A stretch of 35,154 nucleotides of DNA from Cyanobacteria bacterium RYN_339 (GTDB lineage: Bacteria; Cyanobacteriota; Sericytochromatia; S15B-MN24; JAQBPE01): the NCBI GenBank assembly GCA_028287685.1, contig JAQBPE010000343.1, positions 1-35,154 on the forward strand, given 5' to 3'. The position numbers and the translations under genes are program-made. The notes beneath the pieces are model-generated. The model worked only from the letters and a program-made list of their open reading frames with translations. It did not search any database and was not told the DNA's origin. Of this stretch, positions 25,631 through 33,064 are shown one piece after another (within the stretch, counting starts at the first letter, position 1; every line of letters starts with the position of its first letter).

Positions 25631-26689
25631 TTACCACCGCGCTTCACGAAGCGCCAACAGCCGCTCCGCCACCGCGGCCCAGTCGTAGCGCCGGGCCGAT
25701 TGCCTGGCCGCCTGGCCCCATTCCGCCCGGTGGGGCAGGGCGGTGGCGATCGCCCGCGCAAGCTCGGCCGGGTCGCGTGGGTCTTCCACGAAGAGCCCGT
25801 TCACGCCCGCCTCCACCATCGCGTCCGACCCCGGGAAGTGCGACGTCACGACCGGCAGCCCCGCCGCCATCGCCTCGCCCAACACCAGCCCCCAGCCCTC
25901 GTAGGTGGAGGGCATCACGAACAGGTCCGCGGCCCGGTAGACCGGCCCCACCTCGACGTGGCCCAAGAACTCCGCCCGCACGCCCAACCGCGCGGCCTGC
26001 GCCTGGTAGGGCGTCGCGTCGTCGCGGCCCGCCACCACCAGTTTAAGGGTTGGATCGGCCAGCAGGCCCAGGGCGTCGATGATCGTGGCCAGGCCCTTGC
26101 GCTTGAACTCGTTCGCCACCAACACCAGCGTCAGCTCGTCGTGCGGCGTCGGCTCGCCGAAGAACGCCGGGTCGATCCCCCATGGAATAGAAACCACCCG
26201 GGCGGGGTCGGCCCCGTAGAACTTGATGACCTCCTCGCGCACCTCGTCGGAGCAGGCATGGATCAGGCCGAGGTGGTGGGCGACCTGGTGGCGCTCGATG
26301 GCGATGGCGGCCCGGTGGAAGGGGTACACGCGCTTCAGCAGTCCCAGGCCCTGCTTGGCCGACACCTCCAACCACGCCGCATGCACGGAATGGAAGGTGA
26401 GCAGGTCCATGTGCATCGCGCTCGTCCCTTGCGCGTGGATGAAGTCGAATTTCCGGCCGGCGGTCGCCTGGTCGATGGCGCGGTGCAAGCGCAGCGTGCG
26501 CAGCCAGGCGGGGCTGGCCGGGGCCGAAACACGCACCAATTCGAAGCCCTCCGCCACGGCCGGGTCCCAATCGGTCGCGAAGACCGTGATGTCGTGCCCC
26601 AAGTCGCGGTAGGCGCGCGCCAACTGGACGGTGACGCGCTCGATTCCGCCCAGGGTGTTGAACGAGCCGACGGTGAGGGCAATGCGCAT
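25631..26689 (-). CDS. glycosyltransferase family 4
   Basis: A 352-residue GT-B fold retaining glycosyltransferase. The N-terminal domain starts with GSFNTLGGIERVTVQLARAYRDLGH, the acceptor-side loop of GT4 enzymes. The C-terminal nucleotide-sugar domain has VANEFKRKG and the E-x7-E motif in STYEGWGLVLGEAMAAGLPVV. It should add a hexose to a glycan or lipid acceptor in the cytoplasm; the acceptor is unknown, since no polysaccharide genes flank it. Its ATG is only 16 bp from the divergent gene at 26706, so at least one of the two promoters must lie inside the opposite coding region. Confidence 0.9.
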   Translation of the reverse strand: MRIALTVGSFNTLGGIERVTVQLARAYRDLGHDITVFATDWDPAVAEGFELVRVSAPASPAWLRTLRLHRAIDQATAGRKFDFIHAQGTSAMHMDLLTFHSVHAAWLEVSAKQGLGLLKRVYPFHRAAIAIERHQVAHHLGLIHACSDEVREEVIKFYGADPARVVSIPWGIDPAFFGEPTPHDELTLVLVANEFKRKGLATIIDALGLLADPTLKLVVAGRDDATPYQAQAARLGVRAEFLGHVEVGPVYRAADLFVMPSTYEGWGLVLGEAMAAGLPVVTSHFPGSDAMVEAGVNGLFVEDPRDPAELARAIATALPHRAEWGQAARQSARRYDWAAVAERLLALREARW

Positions 26690-26705
26690 GGTGTAGGATC
26701 ATCTC

Positions 26706-27140
26706 ATGTCCTATGAGAAAGAACGGCTACGAATCCTGGAAATGGTCTCCAAGGGCGAATTGACGCCGGAGGAAGGCCAGCTGCGGATTGCGATGGGCAA
26801 GGTGAAGGCCCAACGGCAAGAGCCGGCGGTTTTCACGCCGGAGGAGCCGGCCGCGCGCAAGGCGCCCGGCCTGGGACCCCTGCTGGCCCTGTTGGCGCTG
26901 CCCGTGGTGCTGGTGCTCGGCTTCGTCATGACCGGCCTGACCCTCCTGTTGGCCTTCCCCGTCTACATGGGCGTCTGGCTCTGGAACGCGCAGGTGGTGC
27001 CCGCCTTCGCCGGCACGCCGCCGCTGGCGTACCTGCCCACCTTGGCCCTGGTCGTGCTGCTCATGCTGCTGTCTGGCGCCCTGCGTTGGCGACGCAGCCT
27101 GCGGGTCTCGTTCATGGGGGTCCGGCGCGGGGAACAATGA
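26706..27140 (+). CDS. small membrane protein with N-terminal SHOCT-like helix
   Basis: A 144-residue protein. The first 30 residues (ERLRILEMVSKGELTPEEGQLRI) match the short helical SHOCT-like motif at the N-terminus of many bacterial envelope-stress and unknown proteins. Residues about 55-125 hold two or three membrane helices (LLALLALPVVLVLGFVMTGLTLLLAF and LPTLALVVLLMLLSG), and the C-terminus is basic. AGGAT at 26695-26699 is 6 nt before the ATG and can serve as a ribosome site. It heads a four-gene operon (to 28786) with short gaps and overlaps. Function unknown. Confidence 0.8.
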   Translation: MSYEKERLRILEMVSKGELTPEEGQLRIAMGKVKAQRQEPAVFTPEEPAARKAPGLGPLLALLALPVVLVLGFVMTGLTLLLAFPVYMGVWLWNAQVVPAFAGTPPLAYLPTLALVVLLMLLSGALRWRRSLRVSFMGVRRGEQ

Positions 27141-27150
27141 ACATAACCCT

Positions 27151-28263
27151 ATGAGATTCGCGCTGTTTGCCAAGTCGATCGTAGTCGGCCTGCTGCTCGC
27201 GGGCCTTGTCAAGCTGCCTGGCGCCGTGCGCTGGGGGCAAGACCCCTACGGCCTGGGCGCCGCCGGCCTGGTCCCGCGCGACGCCATGCCCGTGTTGCCC
27301 GACGAGGGCGGCGATTTCACCATGGAGATCCTGGGCGCGCTCGAGGCCCATGATAAGAAGGACGGCGACGGCGTCATCGCGCGCCTGTCCCGGGCGGTGC
27401 TGCTCGCGCCCAAGGACCCCGCGCTGCGCCGCGCGCTGGGCTCGCAGCTCGCAGAGCAAGGCCGCGGCCAGGAGGCCGTGGACCAGCTGAAGCTGGCGCA
27501 ACAGGCCCTGCCCGATGACCCCGTCACCTGGTACGAGTTGGGCCGCGCCTATGGCCAGGCCATGCAGCCGGAGGCGGCGCTGGAAGCGGCCAAGCAGGCC
27601 ATCCACCTGCGGCCCCTCTGGGCCACCGCCCACCTGCGCCTCGGCCTGCTGCAACTGGAGAACGGGCTGACGGAGGCCGGTTTCGACCAGCTCCAACAAG
27701 CCATCAACTGCCCGACCGTGCCCGCCCCGGTTTACTTCGAGCTGGGCAACTACTACCTCCAACACGACGGCGCCTCGCAGGCCGTGGCGTACTTCCAGGA
27801 GGCGCTCAAGCTGCAGCCGCACTTCTCGCATGCCGCCAACAACCTGGGCAATGCCTACAAGGCCATGAAGCTGCCCAAGGAAGCCCGCGCGTGGTACCTC
27901 AAGGCGATCGCCATGGACCCGGCCAACCCCAACCCCCGCAACGCGCTGGGCGTCATTTATAAAGAAGAGCACCTGCCCAAGGCCGCGCTCGACGCCTTCC
28001 ATGAAGCGGAGCAGCGCGACGCCACCTACTTCGACGCGCGCTACAACGCCGGCGTGCTCTTGCTGGAACTGCACCGGGACCAGGAGGCCCTTGAAGAGTT
28101 GCGGGCGGCCAGCGCGCTGCGCCCGCACTACGCCCTGGCCCACTACCAGCTGGCGCTCGCGGAGATGCGGCTGGGGTTGGTCCAGGAGGCGCAGGCCAGC
28201 TACGAGCTGGCGGCCCGGCTCGACCCCAAGATCCGCGACATGGTCCGGGGGACCGACCGATGA
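27151..28263 (+). CDS. membrane-anchored TPR-repeat protein
   Basis: A 370-residue protein with an N-terminal signal or anchor (residues 1-24) and about nine consecutive TPR units from residue 55 to 365, recognisable by W/Y-x2-LG-x2-Y and A-x4-F/Y-x-A-x2-L-x-P spacing (for example NNLGNAYKAMKLPKEARAWY). It has no catalytic domain and probably scaffolds protein contacts on the periplasmic side. It starts 10 bp after the previous gene, and its TGA overlaps the next ATG as ATGA, so the operon is tightly coupled. Confidence 0.85.
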   Translation: MRFALFAKSIVVGLLLAGLVKLPGAVRWGQDPYGLGAAGLVPRDAMPVLPDEGGDFTMEILGALEAHDKKDGDGVIARLSRAVLLAPKDPALRRALGSQLAEQGRGQEAVDQLKLAQQALPDDPVTWYELGRAYGQAMQPEAALEAAKQAIHLRPLWATAHLRLGLLQLENGLTEAGFDQLQQAINCPTVPAPVYFELGNYYLQHDGASQAVAYFQEALKLQPHFSHAANNLGNAYKAMKLPKEARAWYLKAIAMDPANPNPRNALGVIYKEEHLPKAALDAFHEAEQRDATYFDARYNAGVLLLELHRDQEALEELRAASALRPHYALAHYQLALAEMRLGLVQEAQASYELAARLDPKIRDMVRGTDR

Positions 28264-28607
28264 CGGATCCGGAAGAGCACAGCCCGGCGCTGGGCGGCGA
28301 TCGCGCCCAGAGTCCGCCGCCCCCGCCGCCCCCGCCGCCGGAGCCCGAGCAGGCCAATCAAGCGGACGCTGCGGAGCCCGACCTCGCCACGATCTTCGGC
28401 GCCTTGCTGGGCGAAGTCGGCATCGAAGGCAGCGCCCGCATCGAAATCAACCAGTCCATCCAGGAGATCTCGCACCACTTCGCGTCGTTCTTCGGCACGG
28501 TGCAGCAGCGCATGCAAGCCGTAGACAACATCTTCGACGCCGTGGAGAATGCCCTGGAGCCGCTCTTCCGCGAGCCACCATCGAACGACCAAGGGAACCC
28601 CCACTGA
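28260..28607 (+). CDS. small Pro-rich and helical protein of unknown function
   Basis: A 115-residue protein. A run of nine Pro followed by EPE (residues 19-30) links an acidic N-terminus to a helical C-terminal part with heptad-like spacing (EISHHFASFFGTVQQRMQAVDNIFDAVENAL, given here by positions about 70-100). It has no membrane segment. The start overlaps the TPR gene by 4 bp (ATGA) and its TGA overlaps the next gene by 1 bp (TGATG). It may bind the TPR protein or oligomerise; this is inference from the gene order. I do not recognise the family. Confidence 0.75.
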   Translation: MTDPEEHSPALGGDRAQSPPPPPPPPPEPEQANQADAAEPDLATIFGALLGEVGIEGSARIEINQSIQEISHHFASFFGTVQQRMQAVDNIFDAVENALEPLFREPPSNDQGNPH

Positions 28608-28786
28608 TGCCGAAGTCCAAGACCCGCAAGACCAGCGCCGCGCAGCCCGAACGCCCGATCTTGGCCGACGACGACGCCCCCAGGCCCCGCAACCGCTTCC
28701 AGGCGATCGCCGGCGCCGCCATCGCGCTCCTGATCGTCCTGTCCATGGTGATTTCGGTCTTCCTGCCGTTCCTCAACTGGCGTTGA
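28607..28786 (+). CDS. 59-residue single-pass membrane protein
   Basis: A small reading frame that starts at ATG 28607, overlapping the previous stop as TGATG. The product has a basic N-terminus (MPKSKTRKT), an acidic patch (DDDAP) and one membrane helix near the C-terminus (AIALLIVLSMVISVFLPFL, about 37-55), ending LNWR. The charge pattern favours an N-inside orientation. Coupled translation supports it as real despite its size. It closes the four-gene operon; no terminator is obvious after it. Function unknown. Confidence 0.7.
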   Translation: MPKSKTRKTSAAQPERPILADDDAPRPRNRFQAIAGAAIALLIVLSMVISVFLPFLNWR

Positions 28787-28822
28787 TCGCCCCGGCCGCC
28801 TTTACGTATGATTTGTCTAAAA

Positions 28823-28837
28823 TTAAAGACGCCTTAA
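28823..28837. promoter_or_regulatory. TTAA-N7-TTAA element before the FxLYD-like lipoprotein gene
   Basis: TTAAA repeats exactly 11 bp apart (28823 and 28834). The lipoprotein start is 84 bp downstream. Another TTAA lies at 28863. Same geometry as the elements at 143, 29682, 29730 and 32188. Confidence 0.45.
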
Positions 28838-28921
28838 ACAGGCCGCGTTCAGGCACTGTACATTAACAGCTATAAAGGGATCATCCAAGCGCAAGAGCTT
28901 ACCAATAGAGGAGATCCCGCA

Positions 28922-29473
28922 ATGCTGAATCAGAACGTGGTTATGGCCGGAATGGTCGCCATCGCCCTGTGCCTGGCCGGCTGCGGCAACCGCACCCCCG
29001 CCAACGTCGTGCCCGAAGACGCGGGGGCCACCGCGCCGACCGCCCCGGCGGCGTCCACCGCCCCCCCGGCAGCTACGCCCGTGGTCGCGGCCCCGCCCGT
29101 GGCCTACAGCCAGCCCGTCACCGGCTCGCTGGTCGTCAGCGGCGTGAACCTCACCAAGAAGGGCCTGATTTTCCGCACCATGACTGCCGCCGGCTCCGTG
29201 GTGAACTCCAGCAACGTGGCGCTTTCCGGCACGCTCAAGGTCCAATTCAAGAAGAAGGGCCTGCTCAGCAGCACGCTGAAGGACACCACGGTCAAGTCGA
29301 TCGTCGTGCCTTCGCTGCAGCCCGGCCAGTCGTTCCCCTTCACCGTCACGGCCGACAAGAGCGGCGACGACGACGCGGAATGCACCGTCGAAACCAACCA
29401 GCCCGCGGCCACCACGGCGGCCCCCACCACCGGCGCCGCTGCCGCGATGATGACCACCGGCACCGCTTACTAA
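28922..29473 (+). CDS. lipoprotein with FxLYD-like beta-sandwich domain
   Basis: A 183-residue product with lipobox LAGC (Cys21), a Pro/Ala/Thr-rich linker (about 25-65), one predicted beta-sandwich domain (66-158) and an Ala/Thr-rich tail. The domain (GSLVVSGVNLTKKGL, then NSSNVALSGTLKVQFKK, VPSLQPGQSFPFTV) resembles FxLYD/DUF3426-type folds, in which strands follow the pattern v.G.v.N.s; the match is tentative. AGAGGAGA at 28907-28914 gives a good start. It is monocistronic, with its own terminator. Confidence 0.82.
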   Translation: MLNQNVVMAGMVAIALCLAGCGNRTPANVVPEDAGATAPTAPAASTAPPAATPVVAAPPVAYSQPVTGSLVVSGVNLTKKGLIFRTMTAAGSVVNSSNVALSGTLKVQFKKKGLLSSTLKDTTVKSIVVPSLQPGQSFPFTVTADKSGDDDAECTVETNQPAATTAAPTTGAAAAMMTTGTAY

Positions 29474-29487
29474 GCCTTTCCCCAGGA

Positions 29488-29512
29488 CGCCCGGCTTCGG
29501 CCGGGCGTTTTT
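29488..29512 (+). terminator. Rho-independent terminator of the FxLYD-like lipoprotein gene
   Basis: An 8-bp stem CGCCCGGC with GCCGGGCG around the TTCG tetraloop is followed by five T. It lies 15 bp after the stop codon. Confidence 0.93.
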
Positions 29513-29557
29513 GCGTTGGCCACCTTGCAAGGTTAAGACCGGGCGGAAGGCCCTATG

Positions 29558-29744
29558 TTAACGGCTGGCTAACGGCTTAGGCTAAGAACCATGATGGTTC
29601 GGTTAAGGCCCGGTAAAGCGCAACCCAGGCCGATCTGGCATTTAACGCTTACCAATAAACATTTAACACCACGGCCTCCATTTAATACCGAATTAAGTTA
29701 CCCGGTCGGAAGCCGGCGGTACATGACAGTTAACCGAGCGTTAA
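29558..29744. promoter_or_regulatory. array of TTAA-type 11-bp repeats before the LssY_C lipoprotein gene
   Basis: The 318-bp gap 29474-29791 holds the preceding terminator and then an unusual array. Pairs 11 bp apart are TTAACGG/CTAACGG (29558, 29569), GGTTAA/GGTAAA (29601, 29612), TTAAT/TTAAG (29682, 29693) and GTTAAC/GTTAAT (29729, 29740). TTAAC cores 21 bp apart lie at 29642 and 29663. The last pair ends 47 bp before the GTG start. The arrangement fits several dimeric sites for one regulator. No standard -10/-35 pair is evident. Confidence 0.5.
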
Positions 29745-29791
29745 TCCCCGAAGCACGGGTCCTTAGTAGGCCCGCTGACCAGGAGAGCCCA

Positions 29792-30568
29792 GTGTTCAAC
29801 CGTCATACCGCCAAGCTGTTCACCGTCGCTACCATCGCCTCCGTGCTGGTCGGTTGCGGCAAGGCGCCCGTCACGGGCGCGATCCTGGGCCAGGCCAACG
29901 CCGGCCAGATCGTCGGCATCCCGGCCAACTACCAGGCCGGCCAGCCCCTGGCGGGCACCGAGGGCCAGCCCACCCTGCGCAAGGTGAACTGGCCCACCAT
30001 CACCCGCACGGCCGACGGCACCCCCTCGGATCCGGTCAACCTGATCATCGCCGGCACCGAGGCCCAGGTCCGGCACGTCTTCGGGGCGGAGGGCTGGGTG
30101 GAGGCCGACAAGCTGACGGCCTGGACCGCCATCAAGACGATCAAGGGCGCGCTGGCCGACAGCGCCTACCCCACCTCGCCGATGAGCGACCTCTACATGT
30201 ACAACCGCAAGCAGGACATCGCGCTCCAGAAGAACGCCACCTCCGTGCGGCACCGCGACCACCTGCGCGTGTGGCAGACCCCCTTGAAGGACCACTACGG
30301 CCGCCCGTTCTGGGCCGTTGCCGCCACCCACGACATCGCCATCAAGTGGAGCGCGGGTGAAGTGCTCCCCACCCACGAAATCGCGCCCAGCATCGACCTG
30401 GAGCGCCAGCTGGTGGTGGACGACTTCGCGAAGAGCGGCCAGATCAAGCTGCGCTACCAACTACAAGCGTTGCCCACCAACTTCCACAGCGTGAACGGCG
30501 GCGGCGACGAGATCTTCTCCGACGGCAAGTGCGAAGTCCTGGAGCTGGTCGTCCTCAAAATCAAGTAA
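29792..30568 (+). CDS. LssY_C-domain lipoprotein
   Basis: With a GTG start at 29792 (AGGAGAG at 29781-29787) the product has 258 residues and a lipoprotein signal with LVGC (Cys22). Upstream in-frame ATGs would bury this signal behind 67 residues translated from the repeat-rich control region, so they are rejected. Residues about 78-215 match the LssY C-terminal domain: VNLIIAGTEAQVRHVF..AGW-like, YPTSPMSDLYMYNRKQDIALQK, RHRDHLRVWQ, GRPFWAVAATHDIAIK and THEIAPSIDLERQ. The domain's function is unknown; in LssY it follows a PAP2 phosphatase, absent here. The signal peptide (MFNRHTAK) resembles that of the NHL lipoprotein. Confidence 0.82.
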   Translation: MFNRHTAKLFTVATIASVLVGCGKAPVTGAILGQANAGQIVGIPANYQAGQPLAGTEGQPTLRKVNWPTITRTADGTPSDPVNLIIAGTEAQVRHVFGAEGWVEADKLTAWTAIKTIKGALADSAYPTSPMSDLYMYNRKQDIALQKNATSVRHRDHLRVWQTPLKDHYGRPFWAVAATHDIAIKWSAGEVLPTHEIAPSIDLERQLVVDDFAKSGQIKLRYQLQALPTNFHSVNGGGDEIFSDGKCEVLELVVLKIK

Positions 30569-30574
30569 ATCGAT

Positions 30575-30606
30575 CACGGGGCCACTGGATGACCAGCGGC
30601 CCCGTG
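30575..30606. terminator. bidirectional terminator hairpin between convergent genes
   Basis: CACGGGGCC and GGCCCCGTG form a 9-bp outer stem; CTGG-ATGA-CCAG continues it after one mismatch. It lies 6 bp after the LssY_C stop and before the end of the convergent gene at 30624. T-runs are weak on both strands. Confidence 0.65.
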
Positions 30607-30623
30607 TCTCATGGGCGGACCTC

Positions 30624-30860
30624 CTACCCTTCGAGCGCGTGCTCGAAGGCCTGCTTGATGGGGGTCTCGGGGATGTCATCGCGGTGCGCCACGTCATCGA
30701 TCATGTGGCTGACCGCCTCGCGCGCTCCTTCGTCCTGGATCCGGCTCTTCGGCGTCTTGGCCGCTTCGCGGCCCGCCGGAGCTTCTTGAGCCTGGGAGAA
30801 GTGCACGGCCCCGGCCAAGCCGAGGAAAACACCAACCAAAAGCCATCCCATCCGCATCAT
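30624..30860 (-). CDS. small exported or membrane-anchored protein of unknown function
   Basis: A 78-residue product with an N-terminal hydrophobic segment (WLLVGVFLGLAGAVHF) and a possible signal-peptidase site after SQA, leaving a charged helical tail (REAVSHMIDDVAHRDDIPETPIKQAFEHAL, about residues 46-76). The start is one of two adjacent ATGs (30860 or 30857) behind a strong AAGGAGGAGG; a longer frame from 30905 has no ribosome site. It lies 72 bp downstream of the DUF4349 gene on the same strand. I do not recognise a family. Confidence 0.72.
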   Translation of the reverse strand: MMRMGWLLVGVFLGLAGAVHFSQAQEAPAGREAAKTPKSRIQDEGAREAVSHMIDDVAHRDDIPETPIKQAFEHALEG

Positions 30861-30932
30861 CGCCCCTCCTCCTTGCATCCAACGACCGCATGTTCGCACA
30901 CGCAAATCGTCAAAACAACGGAGGGGCGAGGG

Positions 30933-32129
30933 TTAGGAATCCAAATCGGAGCCCTTGCGTTTGAACATGCGCCCGAACAGCGCACTACCCGCCCAAAGCA
31001 GCCCCACCACGACGAGCGCGGCGAACAGGAGGCCGAACAACGGCGGGAAGGCGATCGCCAGCGTGACGAAGCCGACGCCCAGCCAGAGCCGCCCGAAGAA
31101 GCGCGCCGGCAGCAGCTTGAAGTGATCCACCAGGACCTTGCGCAACACCCAGCCCAGCGCCAGGAAGGCCAGCAGGCCCAACACGAAGATGGGCAAGACG
31201 GCGACCACCAGCGTGATGCCCGTGGTGATCAGCCAGTTCAGCGTGCCCGCCAGCTCGCGCTCGGCGTTGTGGATGGCGTTCTCCAGCGTGGCGCCCAGGT
31301 TCCAGGGCGACGTGGTGGAAATTTGGACCTGCTCCGTAAGCGTGATCTCGATGGTGGCGAGGTCTACCTGGTTGGACAGGTGGCGCAGGCGGCCTTGCGA
31401 CCGTTCGATTTCCCCGCGTACGCGCGAGAGCTCGCGCTCGACTTCCAGGACGTCGCTCAGCTTGCCGGCGCGCTTGAGCAGCTCGAGCAGCTGGCCCTCC
31501 TCCTTCTGGAGGTTGCGGACGCGGCTGGTGGTGTCGACGTACTCCAGCGTGACGTCGTCACCCGTGACCTGCCGGGTGCGTACGTTGCCCACGTCGCCCA
31601 GGGCGTTGAGCAGCTTGTCGAACTGGGTCGCGGGCACGCGCACGGTCAAGGACGCGGCAGGCACGCCGCCCTCGCTGGCATCGAGGCGCGAGTCGCTGAT
31701 GAAGCCGCCGACGTCCTTGACCAGGCCGGAGACGCGCTCCTGCGCTGCCTTGACGGAGTTGACCTGCAGGGTCAGGTTGCCGTGGCGGATGATATACAGC
31801 CCGGCCGTGGGGTTCTGCTTGGCCGGCTTGGCTGGCTTGCCGGCGATGGCGCCATGCGCGGATCCAGCGGGCGCCTTCGCGGCAGGCGGTGCCGCGGGGG
31901 CGTACTCGCCGGCTTCTTCGCGGGTCGCGGAGGGCGCGGCCTCCTTGGCCAGCTCCGGTTGATCCGTCGACGACATGTTCGCGGACTTCTTGTCGGCCAG
32001 GCCACCGCCGACGCCTTGGGCGACACTGGCGGCGCGGGACCTCAGGTCGTCGATCGCTTCCGGCGACCTCGCGCTGGAGCAGGCTGCCAGCAGGACGGCG
32101 ATGAGCAAGATGAAAGGCTTCTTTGACAT
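30933..32129 (-). CDS. DUF4349 lipoprotein with C-terminal membrane helices
   Basis: A 398-residue protein. Lipobox LAAC (Cys17) is followed by a disordered Ala/Pro/Lys region to about 105, then DUF4349 (GNLTLQV, GGFISDSRL, LTVRVPATQFDKLLNALG, DVTLEYVDTTSRVRNLQ, VERELSRVRGEIERSQGRL), which contains a coiled coil. Two long hydrophobic segments follow, typical of the family, and a basic C-terminus. DUF4349 proteins have no established function. The ATG at 32129 is chosen because an earlier ATG (32150) would precede the signal with polar residues; the ribosome site is weak, while TATAAC lies 6 nt upstream, which could mean a leaderless message. Confidence 0.88.
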   Translation of the reverse strand: MSKKPFILLIAVLLAACSSARSPEAIDDLRSRAASVAQGVGGGLADKKSANMSSTDQPELAKEAAPSATREEAGEYAPAAPPAAKAPAGSAHGAIAGKPAKPAKQNPTAGLYIIRHGNLTLQVNSVKAAQERVSGLVKDVGGFISDSRLDASEGGVPAASLTVRVPATQFDKLLNALGDVGNVRTRQVTGDDVTLEYVDTTSRVRNLQKEEGQLLELLKRAGKLSDVLEVERELSRVRGEIERSQGRLRHLSNQVDLATIEITLTEQVQISTTSPWNLGATLENAIHNAERELAGTLNWLITTGITLVVAVLPIFVLGLLAFLALGWVLRKVLVDHFKLLPARFFGRLWLGVGFVTLAIAFPPLFGLLFAALVVVGLLWAGSALFGRMFKRKGSDLDS

Positions 32130-32187
32130 GCGAGCGTTATACCCTGGCAAGCAACCGTTGCGCCCTTTGGTGAACTTTGTCCCAAGC

Positions 32188-32202
32188 TTAAAGCGCCTTT
32201 AA
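32188..32202. promoter_or_regulatory. TTAA-N7-TTAA element in a divergent control region
   Basis: TTAAAGCGCCTTTAA is a perfect inverted repeat (extended by C and G to 17 bp) and two TTAA cores 11 bp apart. It lies between the DUF4349 gene (start 32129, minus) and the multi-pass membrane protein (start 32257, plus) and could control either. Confidence 0.45.
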
Positions 32203-32203
32203 G

Positions 32204-32226
32204 AAAAAAACGCCTGGAAGCAGGCG
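32204..32226 (-). terminator. left-facing terminator-like hairpin upstream of the DUF4349 gene
   Basis: On the minus strand CGCCTG-CTTC-CAGGCG is followed by seven T. The stem is only 6 bp but GC-rich. No minus-strand gene ends here; it would stop antisense transcription from the right, or act in the DUF4349 leader if the promoter lies further right. Confidence 0.55.
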
Positions 32227-32256
32227 ATAAGTCGCATGTCCTCGAAAGGAGTCGGC

Positions 32257-32958
32257 ATGTCCCTCTCGCCCTTGCGTCCGGTCGCTTACCAAGCCCCCGT
32301 AAGCCCTTACCAGGCCTACCAGGCGGCCCCGGCCCCGGTGCAGGCTCCCCTGGCCGCTCCCCTGGCACCCGCGGGCCCCGGCGTCGCCGCCGTCGCCCAT
32401 GCCGCCATGACCGGGCAGCAACTGCCCGGCGCCTCGCCGTTGCAGACCTCCGTGCTGGGCCTGGTCCAGCGAGGGCAGGCGGCGATGAAGGGCATCGCCG
32501 ACCACTTCTTCCCCGCTCCGCCGCCGCGGCTGGGCGTGCTCGCCACGACGCCGCTGACGCTGACGGAGAAGCTCCAGAAGGTCGGGCGCGCGGCGCTGTT
32601 CTTCGCCTTGCCGGTCGGCGGCGCCGCGGCCGTGGCTTGCGGCCTCGGCTGGGTGGTGGGGCCTTGGGTGCCTTTCATTGGTGGCCACGTGTTCGGCGCG
32701 GTGTGCGCGACCTTGGCGGTCGGCCAGACCGCGGGCATGTTGCTGCATGGCTCGATGCGCTTGCCGTTGATCACGAACCCGGAAGACCGGGAATACAACT
32801 CCGCCGGGGCGACCGCCGCCAGCGCCGGCATGGGCGCGCTGTTCGCCGCGGGCATTTGGGCTGCCGCCGGCAACCCCGTCACCCTGCCCCTCGTGCTGGC
32901 CGGCGCGGCCATCGGCGCCCTGCCCCGCATCCTGGAGTGGGGCATTGGCCACCACTAA
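32257..32958 (+). CDS. multi-pass membrane protein with disordered Pro/Ala/Tyr N-terminus
   Basis: A 233-residue protein. Residues 1-45 are rich in Pro, Ala, Tyr and Gln (PLRPVAYQAPVSPYQAYQ) and look disordered. From about residue 100 there are four hydrophobic segments (LFFALPVGGAAAVACGLGWVV; IGGHVFGAVCATLAVG; GALFAAGIWAAAG; LVLAGAAIGALP) rich in Gly and Ala, so a small-residue-packed membrane bundle is likely. The ATG at 32257 has AAAGGAG at 32245-32251, 5 nt away, and is preferred over the ATG at 32236. I do not recognise the family. The PVA(Y/F)Q segment near the N-terminus is shared with the product at 2824. Confidence 0.78.
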   Translation: MSLSPLRPVAYQAPVSPYQAYQAAPAPVQAPLAAPLAPAGPGVAAVAHAAMTGQQLPGASPLQTSVLGLVQRGQAAMKGIADHFFPAPPPRLGVLATTPLTLTEKLQKVGRAALFFALPVGGAAAVACGLGWVVGPWVPFIGGHVFGAVCATLAVGQTAGMLLHGSMRLPLITNPEDREYNSAGATAASAGMGALFAAGIWAAAGNPVTLPLVLAGAAIGALPRILEWGIGHH

Positions 32959-33064
32959 GCTTCGATTTCGCATAACGTAACGTGCGTTTCTCACAGCATT
33001 CGACCCTGGGTCTTGTTATGATCACCGGCGCGTAACAGAAAACCCAACGCCATAAGGGGTCGTC

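Noticed and set aside
29591-29791. N-terminal extension of the LssY_C lipoprotein from ATG at 29591
   Set aside because: It would place 67 residues before the lipoprotein signal and translate the TTAA repeat region. The GTG at 29792 has a ribosome site and puts the signal at the N-terminus.
33017-33022. TATGAT as the -10 box of the AMIN/barrel gene
   Set aside because: The hexamer is plausible in position, but no -35 or TG extension supports it.
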